A stretch of DNA of 7,366 bases from JBEKCP01 sp050014815 (GTDB lineage Bacteria; Planctomycetota; Planctomycetia; Pirellulales; Thermoguttaceae), in NCBI GenBank assembly GCA_050014815.1, contig JBEKCP010000307.1, positions 1 to 7,366 of the forward strand, in the 5' to 3' direction. The position numbers were made by a program, and so were the translations under genes. Of the stretch, positions 1 to 5,680 are shown piece by piece. Positions within the stretch are counted from its first letter, which is position 1, and each line of letters starts with the position of its first letter. The notes beneath the pieces were generated by a model. That model was given only the letters and a program-made list of their open reading frames with translations, made no database searches and was not told where the DNA came from.

Positions 1-2
1 TG

Positions 3-734
3 GCCGCCCTGCTGACCCCGAGGGTCTCGGGCGATCGTTTGGTCCTTGATCTGGACGAGAAGAACCCGACAGTCGCCAGACTGTTGACTGCCACCGCGGC
101 CGCCATCGAGCGGGCCCGCGACGCGGCCAAGCAGTCACAATCGATGAACAATCTCAAGCAGATCGGCCTGGCCATGCTTGAGTACGAGAGTAGCCACAAG
201 CACTTCCCGCCGCCCGCCAGCCATGGCCCGGGCGGCAAGCCGCTTTTGAGCTGGCGGGTGGCGATCCTACCGTATCTGGGGCAGGATCAGCTTTACAAGC
301 AGTTCCACCTCGACGAGCCCTGGGACAGCTCGCACAATGAGGCCCTGATCGAAACGATGCCGGCGGTGTTCCGCTCGCCCAAGTCGAAGGCCGCCAAGGG
401 TCGCACGAACTACGTCGTGCCGGTCGGCGGCGGCGCGCTCTACTCCTCGCCCAAAGACCAGCCCAAGCTGGACGACATCGCGAAAGGGAAGGGCACGTCC
501 GTCACCATCATGACCGTTGAAGTGGACGACCGGCACGCCGTCATCTGGACCAGGCCGGACGACCTCGTGTTCGATCCCCAGGATCCGAAGAAAGGCGTGG
601 GCGGCCTGTTCGAGGACGGCTTCAACGCCGGGTTCTGCGACGGCTCGGTCCGTTTCATTCCCAAGACGATCGACCCAAAGACGCTCAAGGCCCTTGTGAC
701 GCGGGCCGGGGGCGAGAGGGTCGGCGGCTTTTAG
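3..734 (+). CDS. DUF1559 domain-containing protein, 5' end outside window
   Basis: The reading frame is open to the left edge, so this is the C-terminal 243 residues of a longer protein. A TTG at 39 could be read as a start, but the frame before it continues in plausible coding sequence (AALLTPRVSGDRL). The DUF1559 signature NNLKQIGLAMLEYESSHKHF lies about 50-70 residues into the visible part. It is followed by the usual LLSWRVAILPYLGQDQLY segment and ends with FNAGFCDGSVRFIPKTIDPKTLKALVTRAGGE, spelling out the family's C-terminal DG motif. Most DUF1559 proteins begin with a type IV prepilin-like helix directly before NNLKQIG. Here that place is taken by a charged, soluble-looking stretch (LLTATAAAIERARDAAKQSQ), so the domain sits behind another, unseen domain. 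Family membership is clear. The molecular function of DUF1559 is unknown and is only loosely linked to surface or pseudopilin-like structures. Confidence 0.9.
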   Translation, partial: AALLTPRVSGDRLVLDLDEKNPTVARLLTATAAAIERARDAAKQSQSMNNLKQIGLAMLEYESSHKHFPPPASHGPGGKPLLSWRVAILPYLGQDQLYKQFHLDEPWDSSHNEALIETMPAVFRSPKSKAAKGRTNYVVPVGGGALYSSPKDQPKLDDIAKGKGTSVTIMTVEVDDRHAVIWTRPDDLVFDPQDPKKGVGGLFEDGFNAGFCDGSVRFIPKTIDPKTLKALVTRAGGERVGGF

Positions 735-818
735 GATCGGCCTGGAGTCGACATAGTCAATCATCACGATACAGGGTAAATCAGGCGGCGGTGGTTTCAT
801 TCTGTTGCTCTACAGGTC

Positions 819-823
819 GGAGG
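819..823 (+). promoter_or_regulatory. Shine-Dalgarno sequence for the small membrane protein
   Basis: GGAGG lies six bases before the ATG at 830. This decides the start: an in-frame GTG at 791 would add 13 residues (VVSFCCSTGRRCF) but has no such site before it. Confidence 0.75.
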
Positions 824-829
824 TGTTTC

Positions 830-1102
830 ATGGGTCGCACGTTGCTTTGTTCGCTCGCTGGTGCCGGGGCCGGGTTCCTTGTTGGTTTTGCGGGCGTACT
901 CATTCCGGCTGGCACACAACATGCGGGCGACGCAGGAACTGTCGCGTTGTTTGTGGGTATTTTCCTCGCCGGTTCCGGGGCCATAGCCGGTGCCATCATT
1001 GGCGGCGTGGCGGATTTGCGGGAGTTCTTCAGGAGGAAGGACCAAGCCCCGAGGGAAGGACAGGGTCGAGACAAGCCAGAGTCCGGGAACCGAGTGGACT
1101 AA
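830..1102 (+). CDS. Small two-helix membrane protein, unknown function
   Basis: This is a 90-residue protein with two predicted membrane segments, about residues 4-26 and 37-62. Both are rich in small residues and contain glycine-zipper-like patterns (GAGAGFLVGFAG and GSGAIAGAIIGG), which favour tight helix packing or oligomers. A highly charged tail (residues 64-90, beginning LREFFRRKDQ) follows the second helix. By the positive-inside rule this tail is likely cytoplasmic, giving a hairpin topology with both ends inside. I recognise no named family. The start is set by the GGAGG at 819-823. The gene lies 95 bases after the DUF1559 gene on the same strand, so they could share a transcript, but the gap is too long to imply tight coupling. 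Downstream genes point the other way. It could be a general small membrane protein; nothing in the sequence specifically suggests a toxin or holin. Confidence 0.65.
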   Translation: MGRTLLCSLAGAGAGFLVGFAGVLIPAGTQHAGDAGTVALFVGIFLAGSGAIAGAIIGGVADLREFFRRKDQAPREGQGRDKPESGNRVD

Positions 1103-1295
1103 ACCGCCGCCATTCGGTCAACTGCCCGCTGGCCCGCTGACGCTCAATCACCGCCCGCCAATGCCGCTGCCGGTCCCCGTTCGTGGCCCTCGCCATCGCC
1201 TGGTCCTCCGAATGCCTTGGACGAGTCGTACCCAGGCATCCAGCCTACCAGAGCTAAGAACTATCAGAATCCTGTGTCGCGGCCGGTTCCGGTGT
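1103..1295. other. Gap between two convergent genes
   Basis: This region separates the 3' ends of the small membrane protein gene and the secreted-protein gene. Apart from the possible relic at 1107-1196 I see no gene and no stem followed by a run of T that would serve as a terminator for either neighbour. Confidence 0.6.
1107..1196 (-). pseudogene. Possible N-terminal relic of a small IS-associated helix-turn-helix gene
   Basis: An ATG at 1196 is preceded by GGAGGA (1204-1209) at a seven-base spacing. It opens a frame starting MARATNGDRQRHWRAVIERQ and continuing RASGQ. A W-R-x-x-I-x-x-Q-x-x-S-G pattern of this kind begins many small IS66 TnpA-like and related proteins, where it is normally followed by a phrase like SVxxFCxxxGxSxxxFxxWRR. 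Here the next residues are LTEWRRF, as if the middle of the helix-turn-helix were deleted, and the rest of the frame (to a stop at 1029) is low-quality sequence overlapping the preceding gene. The family match is by eye and short. The good ribosome binding site and protein-like start make pure chance less likely, but a spurious open frame cannot be excluded. Confidence 0.3.
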
Positions 1296-2648
1296 CTATC
1301 GGCTATCGACCGCCTCCGCGGCGGCCTTTACCTCTTCCGCTTGCCAACCGACACGGTTGGTTCGCGCCAGGAGCCTTGCCAGACGCTTGCCCTCGTCGCC
1401 GGGTACGCGGCGAAGGATCTGCACGCCGGCCCGGCGGACAGCGCTAAAATCCCCTTTGGTCCTGGCGACCGCCAGCGACATGCCGATCGCGGCGGCGTCC
1501 TCCGCGGCAGCGGCGGCGAGGATCGCGTCCACCGCCTCATCGACTTTCCTCTGGTCGAATCCGGGTTTACTGCCGTAGCCGAACTTATAGATCCGCTCTT
1601 CGGCCGCGAGCGCATCGGCGGGCATGGCCGGCTTGCCGGCGAATTCGTGCGACATTTCCAGCGCCAAACGATACTCTTTCACGGAGGCGGGGGCCGCGAG
1701 GACTTTCGGCAGCGACGAGGCCGCCTGCGCCACCTTCATCTGGCGACAGACTTCAAGTTCCCGCGTCACGTCCCGTTGGCCGGCCCCTTCCGCAAGCCAC
1801 TTTGCATAGAGCGGATTCGCCTCCTCGCGCGGCCACCCGAGGAACGCATTACGGGCGGCCCCGGCCACGTCGGCATCGGTCGAGGCCAAAAGGCCGATCA
1901 ACCAGCGGTTGACCGCCTCGTCCCGTGACCCGCGCATCGCTGCCACCAGCCGTGCCCGCTGCGGCAGGCGAGCGGCAATGGCTTCGTCGATGATCTTCAA
2001 CGCCCGTGCCCCTTCCCGGCTCAACCACGTCTCGCAGGAACTGCCCGCAAAGCTACCAAGGTCCTCGGTCACCACGCCCCGGAGAAGGGCCGGGAGCACG
2101 TCCTCGCCTTTCAGCGAAAGTTTCCGTTCTACGTGAGCAAAGTCGTAGATCGGCATGAAGCCGTACCAGGCGAAGTTCTTGTCCCGGCTGAGGTAGAACA
2201 ATTCCCGGTGCTGCCGATGCGGCACGTCGTCGGCGACCAGCCCCGCTTTGTCGTAAGGCTCGGCGTTGGCCGGCAGTTCGACACCCCATATCTGGATGTG
2301 GTCGTCGAACCGGTTCATGCTCTGCAGACGCTCGGCTTCGGGCAGTTTCATGGCGGCCGCCTCCATCCGCATGCTCAAGTCCCCGCTCTGAGGAACGGCT
2401 TTGAGTGTCCAGGTCGTCTGCCAGAGGATGGCCGAACTCGCCGGCCGGCCGTTCCAAGTGGTCCGGCTGATGCGGAGGCCGTCCTTGTAGCCGAGGACAT
2501 CGGCAATCCGCTCCACTTCCTGCTTGAACGCTTCGTCCTTGCGGATTGTCGGTGATTCTCCGCCGAAGGCGACGGAAACTGCCGCGCCTGCCAAAAACAG
2601 GGCGGCAAGCTGGCGGGTCTTGTTGCTCACGATGGCCACGGTCTGCAT
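1296..2648 (-). CDS. Secreted protein of unknown function with HEAT-like helical C-terminal half
   Basis: This 450-residue protein starts at the ATG at 2648, which has GGGAGGA seven bases upstream; an in-frame ATG at 2723 would add 25 residues that spoil the signal peptide. Residues 1-30 form a Sec-type signal peptide: charged start with K10 and R12, hydrophobic core LAALFLAGAAVSVAF, likely cleavage near AFG-GES. Residues about 35-200 form a mixed domain with aromatic-rich stretches (TTWNGRPASSAILWQTTWTL, NFAWYGFMPIYDFAHVER). Residues about 205-445 are a series of amphipathic helices (for example AVNRWLIGLLASTDADVAGA) resembling degenerate HEAT-type repeats. C205 and C301 are the only cysteines visible in the mature part. 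No catalytic motif is recognised. It is probably periplasmic and may be a binding or scaffolding protein. It is a single-gene unit, convergent with the gene to its left. Confidence 0.8.
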   Translation of the reverse strand: MQTVAIVSNKTRQLAALFLAGAAVSVAFGGESPTIRKDEAFKQEVERIADVLGYKDGLRISRTTWNGRPASSAILWQTTWTLKAVPQSGDLSMRMEAAAMKLPEAERLQSMNRFDDHIQIWGVELPANAEPYDKAGLVADDVPHRQHRELFYLSRDKNFAWYGFMPIYDFAHVERKLSLKGEDVLPALLRGVVTEDLGSFAGSSCETWLSREGARALKIIDEAIAARLPQRARLVAAMRGSRDEAVNRWLIGLLASTDADVAGAARNAFLGWPREEANPLYAKWLAEGAGQRDVTRELEVCRQMKVAQAASSLPKVLAAPASVKEYRLALEMSHEFAGKPAMPADALAAEERIYKFGYGSKPGFDQRKVDEAVDAILAAAAAEDAAAIGMSLAVARTKGDFSAVRRAGVQILRRVPGDEGKRLARLLARTNRVGWQAEEVKAAAEAVDSR

Positions 2649-2655
2649 GGTTCGG

Positions 2656-2662
2656 TCCTCCC
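2656..2662 (-). promoter_or_regulatory. Shine-Dalgarno sequence for the secreted protein
   Basis: On the minus strand GGGAGGA lies seven bases before the ATG at 2648. It supports this start over the upstream in-frame ATG at 2723. Confidence 0.7.
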
Positions 2663-2718
2663 GCGCTGCCTTCCGAGACGTCTGGTTCGGGAAGGGCAAC
2701 CGCCCTCCTACCACCATA

Positions 2719-2747
2719 ATCATAACAGGAGACGCCCGCGCCGTCTA
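2719..2747 (-). promoter_or_regulatory. Candidate sigma70-type promoter of the secreted-protein gene
   Basis: Reading the minus strand, TAGACG (2742-2747) and TATGAT (2719-2724) are separated by 17 bases, matching the -35 and -10 consensus at 4 and 5 of 6 positions. Transcription would begin near 2712 and give a leader of about 64 bases. The -35 part overlaps the left end of the coiled-coil gene fragment, so the promoter may have been formed or altered by the rearrangement. Promoter matches of this quality also occur by chance. Confidence 0.3.
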
Positions 2748-3366
2748 TAACGACTTTGAGACACGTCTTGCGCGGGACGGGCTGTCGGCATTGCTTCAGT
2801 GGGCGTCCAGCCGGATGGCAGACCTGAAGTCCGAGACCGAACGGTTCCAGAACCATCTGCTTGAGTCGAGGCAGGAGGCGGAAAAGGCGAGCAAGGCCGC
2901 GGACCTGGCCCATCGCCTGGCCAGCGTCCATCATCGCGAGGCATGCCGGCTCCGACATCAGGACGCGCAGGCCGAGTACGACAGGTTTGATGGCGAACGC
3001 GTGGAGGCGAAGCGACAAAAGGAGATCTGGCGGGCTGCTATCGGCGCGGCGACCAAGGCCACGGACGAACTGCGGCGGGTCACCGACGCCATCCTGCGAA
3101 TCGCCGTCGAGGCCGCCGAGGATGAACGGGCGATCCACGAACTCGGCGAATCGGGACTGCTTCCGCCCGCCCGAGACGTAGAGACGCTGCTGGACTGGCT
3201 CCGTCAGCGGAATGTGACTTGCTGGTCCGGATGGGAGTACATCGAGAAAAACATCTCGCCGAACGACCGGCGCGAACTCATCCAGCGGCTGCCACACGTC
3301 GCAGCGGGAGTCCTTGTCGCCAGTTCGGACTACGAACGCCTTGCCGACCTGTTCGCATCAGAGGAT
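2734..3366 (+). pseudogene. Internal fragment of a large coiled-coil (SMC/MukB/JetC-like) protein
   Basis: About 210 uninterrupted codons read as a real protein, starting near ARAVYNDFETRLARDGLSAL and ending near SSDYERLADLFASEDD. The first 140 residues are charged, heptad-like coiled coil. Then comes a globular segment containing DVETLLDWLRQRNVTCWSGW and then EYIEKNISPNDRRELIQRLP followed by HVAAGVLVASSDYERLADLF. This coil-to-globule pattern resembles the hinge region of large condensin-like ATPases such as MukB, MksF or Wadjet JetC, though I cannot fix the family. No Walker A, Walker B or signature motif is present. The frame also runs upstream to an ATG at 2524, but that part lies antisense to the secreted-protein gene and includes its start; the first in-frame ATG inside the fragment is at 2815, in mid-coil. 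After about 3366 the frame becomes arginine-rich antisense noise. Both ends are therefore missing. The absence of stops or frameshifts suggests a recent truncation. Confidence 0.6.
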
Positions 3367-3376
3367 GACAGTTCCG

Positions 3377-3559
3377 CGTACCCAACTTCCTATTGCATTC
3401 GGCATAGAAGTCGCGCGCACGGTAGGAAGAGCCATTCCGGAGTGGAATGCGCAGCTCGACGAAGTCGTCAGCGAAAACTGGCTTTGCGGCGAAGCCTATG
3501 CCTAACAATACGGTCGCGCCGACCGCTACGACTAGGTGACAAAGACGATTGCCCGGCAT
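3377..3559 (-). pseudogene. N-terminal fragment of a secreted-protein gene
   Basis: Starting at the ATG at 3559, the first 61 residues look like a genuine exported protein: MPGNRLCHLVVAVGATVLLG, a hydrophobic core, and a probable cleavage site at PVFA-DDF (after residue 30). The mature part then reads FVELRIPLRNGSSYRARDFY and AECNRKLGT. Beyond T61 (near 3377) the frame continues to 3278 only as the antisense of the coiled-coil fragment (RNCHPLMRTGRQGVRS), so the real protein is cut off there. No strong ribosome binding site precedes the ATG. I do not recognise the family with certainty. The 30-residue mature piece is too short to assign a function. If translated it would yield a small, probably non-functional exported peptide of 93 residues. 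Confidence 0.5.
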
Positions 3560-3982
3560 GGTTGGGGCCTTGGGTTACAGTCCCATGAATGTGGCCCCAG
3601 TCCGGCACCAAAAGCAAAAAGGAGCGTTGACCAAGGCCGCTCATCCGGCCCCCGCCAAGGGGCACCTCAGAACAGCACCTGGCCGGCACTCCCTTGGGCA
3701 GGGAGCGCTCGGACCAAGCACTGCTTCTGATGTTCGAGGACCCGAGGGTCCAGGTTGGCGGTTTCGGATGAAGCAGAACTTGACGCCTACGCGTCGATCA
3801 AATTGTGTCAATCACGGTCGTCAAAAGGCCGTTCTTTTCTTCCTTCCTGTTTGTTGGCAACTTACCCGGCCGAGGGCCGGGAACACCTATCAGCATAGTG
3901 GGGCGATTCGCCCTGTCAATAACCCGAGGCGGCGAGCCGAACAGGGATTGATCCCCCGGCCTGAGGCAAGCACAATAGAGGG
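3560..3982. other. Gene-free stretch with several small inverted repeats
   Basis: Frames here are open in places (for example plus strand 3549-3986), but their translations are proline-, arginine- and glycine-rich with no domain-like character. Short inverted repeats are visible: 3686-3708 (GCACTCCC and GGGAGCGC, one mismatch), 3738-3751 (GGACC/GGTCC), 3865-3881 (CCCGGCC/GGCCGGG, perfect, GAG loop) and 3901-3913 (GGGCG/CGCCC). None is followed by a clear run of T. The right part presumably holds the promoter and leader of the aminotransferase gene, but I could not pick a convincing promoter. Confidence 0.5.
3865..3881. repeat. Perfect inverted repeat upstream of the aminotransferase gene
   Basis: CCCGGCC and GGCCGGG are separated by GAG, giving a seven-base-pair GC-only stem about 100 bases before the ATG at 3983. 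It could form in the leader RNA or be an operator-like dyad. No T-tract follows on either strand, so it is not a standard terminator. Confidence 0.35.
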
Positions 3983-5284
3983 ATGAAACTCCCGGCAGCC
4001 ATGCCATTCGGCACCATCCCGAGCGTCCTGAGCCAACGGGCCCAATGGGCTGGTGGCCAGGGCCTGGTCTCCTTGCTCATGGCCAAGGCATTGGCACACC
4101 CCCATCTGATCTCCCTGGCCGCCGGGTTCGTGGATCAGCAGTCGCTCCCCGTCGAGCCGACTGGCCAGGCCCTGGACCGCATCTGGTCCGATCCGGCGCT
4201 GGCCCGGGCCGCCCTCCAGTACGGCACCACGATCGGCTACCCGCCGCTCCGCGAGGCGGTGCTGGACCGCATGCTGCGGGCGGACCATCTCGCGGCCGCC
4301 GAGTTGGGCATTGCGCCTTCCCAGGTCGTGCTCACCGCCGGGAGCAATCAGCTCCTCTACTTGGTCGGCGACGTGCTGCTGAGCCCTGGCGACATCGTCC
4401 TCTGCGGATCTCCCACCTACTTTGTCTTCCTGGCGACGCTGGCGAACCTTGGCGGCCGGGCTGTCGGCGTGAAGACCGACGCGTACGGATTGATTCCGGA
4501 GGCGGCGGAAGAGGAGTTGGCCCGGTTGAGCAGCCGTGGCGAGCTCTCCCGCGTTAAAGCCCTCTATATCACGTCGTACTACGACAACCCGACGGGGATC
4601 ACGCTCCGCGAGGACCGCCGGGCAGCCTTGGTAGAAGTCGCGCGGCGGTGGTCCCGCTCTGCGCGCATTTACGTGATCGAAGACACCGCCTACCGCGAGC
4701 TCCGTTATTATGGTGAAGACACTACCAGCCTCCGCAGTTTCGACCTGGAGGGGGATACCGTCATCGCCATCGGGAGCTTCTCGAAGTCGTACTCGCCGGG
4801 CATCCGCGTCGGCTGGGGCATGCTGCCTGGCGAACTGGTCGAGCCGGTCCTGGCCGAGAAGGGAAATCTCGACTTCGGCTCCCCGAGCCTCAACCAGGTG
4901 CTGATGGCCACTGTGCTCACCGAGGGGCTCTATGACCCGCACGTCGAGCGGCTTCGCCAGGAGTACCGGGTCAAGCTCGACGCAATGCTGGCCGCCGTGG
5001 AGGCGTTTCTTTCGCCCATTGGAGGGATTTCCTGGATCCGGCCCGCCGGCGGCCTCTATCTCTGGCTCCAGTTGCCCGACGGGTTGAATACGGGGGCTTC
5101 GGGGCCGCTGCTCGATCGCGCCGTCGAGGAGGGCGTTCTCTACGTCCCCGGCGAGTATTGCTTTCCGAAAGAGGGCTCTTTGTGCACAAAGAACCACCTG
5201 CGGCTCTCCTTCGGCGTCCAAGGCTGCGAAGGCATCCGTGGCGGCGTCGAGGCCCTGGCCCGCGCGATTTCGTCTGTCGTCTGA
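3983..5284 (+). CDS. PLP-dependent aminotransferase, fold type I (class I/II)
   Basis: This complete 433-residue enzyme should transfer an amino group between an amino acid and a 2-oxo acid using pyridoxal phosphate in the cytoplasm. Visible fold-type-I landmarks are the substrate-side motif LQYGTTIGYPPLRE (from residue 78), TAGSNQLL for the cofactor phosphate (118-125), NPTG with N202, EDTAY with D234 and Y237, the Schiff-base lysine K268 in GSFSKSYSPGIRVGW with R275, and the substrate carboxylate arginine R407 in HLRLSF. The overall pattern, with ISLAAGFVDQQSLP near the start, most resembles the aminoadipate/aromatic aminotransferase-like branch (LysN, ARO8 and the aminotransferase part of MocR proteins). 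No DNA-binding domain is present, so it is not a MocR regulator. The substrate cannot be read from sequence. AGAGGG directly abuts the first ATG, too close for a normal ribosome site; a second ATG at 4001 is an alternative start. It stands alone, convergent with nagBA. Confidence 0.92.
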   Translation: MKLPAAMPFGTIPSVLSQRAQWAGGQGLVSLLMAKALAHPHLISLAAGFVDQQSLPVEPTGQALDRIWSDPALARAALQYGTTIGYPPLREAVLDRMLRADHLAAAELGIAPSQVVLTAGSNQLLYLVGDVLLSPGDIVLCGSPTYFVFLATLANLGGRAVGVKTDAYGLIPEAAEEELARLSSRGELSRVKALYITSYYDNPTGITLREDRRAALVEVARRWSRSARIYVIEDTAYRELRYYGEDTTSLRSFDLEGDTVIAIGSFSKSYSPGIRVGWGMLPGELVEPVLAEKGNLDFGSPSLNQVLMATVLTEGLYDPHVERLRQEYRVKLDAMLAAVEAFLSPIGGISWIRPAGGLYLWLQLPDGLNTGASGPLLDRAVEEGVLYVPGEYCFPKEGSLCTKNHLRLSFGVQGCEGIRGGVEALARAISSVV

Positions 5285-5680
5285 CCACCGCCGGCTCGCG
5301 GAGATCAACTGGCAGCAGGCTGCGGCAGGTGATTCGGGCTGAAGTGCCGGTGGGATAGGCGGTTATGGCAGTCTGTATGCCTATTCGGAGGGCTGCTGTC
5401 GGCGATAGATTCCGCACGTCTCAGCCAAGGATCTGGAAACCTTCGAGGACGAGATGCGGGCCGGCGGCGTGGACTGGCATCTCGTGGTCTACGGCGGGGC
5501 AGAGCACCCCAGATGATTGCCGTGGAAACCGGGCCTACAGCCCCTCCCGCCCGTTCAGGCGAAGCGGCAGCGCGACGGGGTGGCTCAAATTCCGTGCAGG
5601 ACCAGCCCCTGGGCCAACCAGCCCATGCAGGAACGACAGCCCCCGTTCGGCTGGCGGCGGCCGTAGAAGGCCCTCCCTGT
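5285..5680. other. Gap between convergent aminotransferase and nagA genes
   Basis: Apart from the dienelactone hydrolase relic at 5409-5516 I see no gene. A weak hairpin (GAACG/CGTTC, 5631-5648) is present, but there is no clear terminator for either neighbour. The 396-base length is generous for two converging genes and fits a space left by a decayed gene. Confidence 0.5.
5409..5516 (+). pseudogene. C-terminal relic of a dienelactone hydrolase family gene
   Basis: Between an in-frame TAG (5406-5408) and TGA (5514-5516) the frame reads IPHVSAKDLETFEDEMRAGG then VDWHLVVYGGAEHPR. This matches the last part of dienelactone hydrolase-like alpha/beta hydrolases, where a phrase of the type D-P-x-V-x-x-x-x-x-x-x-F-x-x-E-M-x-x-A-G-V-D-W-x-x-x-x-Y-G-x-A-x-H-x-F is followed by about 30 more residues. 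H in GGAEH corresponds to the catalytic histidine of the family. The nucleophile cysteine or serine region and most of the fold are absent, and the usual aspartate before PHV is an isoleucine next to a stop. No start codon or ribosome site fits. It is best read as the remains of a deleted gene. The match is by eye over about 33 residues but is distinctive. Confidence 0.55.

Noticed and set aside
990..1928. Plus-strand open frame of 312 codons.
   Set aside because: It lies mostly opposite the secreted-protein gene, starts inside the small membrane gene, and reads as low-complexity R/P/G sequence.
2053..3297. Minus-strand open frame of 414 codons spanning the start of the secreted-protein gene.
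   Set aside because: Its translation is arginine- and glycine-rich with no domain character. It overlaps a well-initiated gene on the same strand in another frame and the coiled-coil fragment on the other strand.
3865..3881. Perfect GC stem considered as a rho-independent terminator.
   Set aside because: No run of T follows on either strand.
3549..3986. Plus-strand open frame of 145 codons before the aminotransferase gene.
   Set aside because: No domain, signal peptide or helix pattern; composition is that of random GC-rich DNA, and it overlaps the aminotransferase start by four bases only by chance.
3890..5308. Minus-strand open frame of 472 codons opposite the aminotransferase.
   Set aside because: The plus-strand gene has full catalytic motifs; the antisense frame reflects high GC and codon bias.
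5285..5328. Short peptide RRLAEINWQQAAAGDSG right after the aminotransferase stop.
   Set aside because: It looks somewhat protein-like, but it is too short and I can match it to no family, so it was not called a relic.
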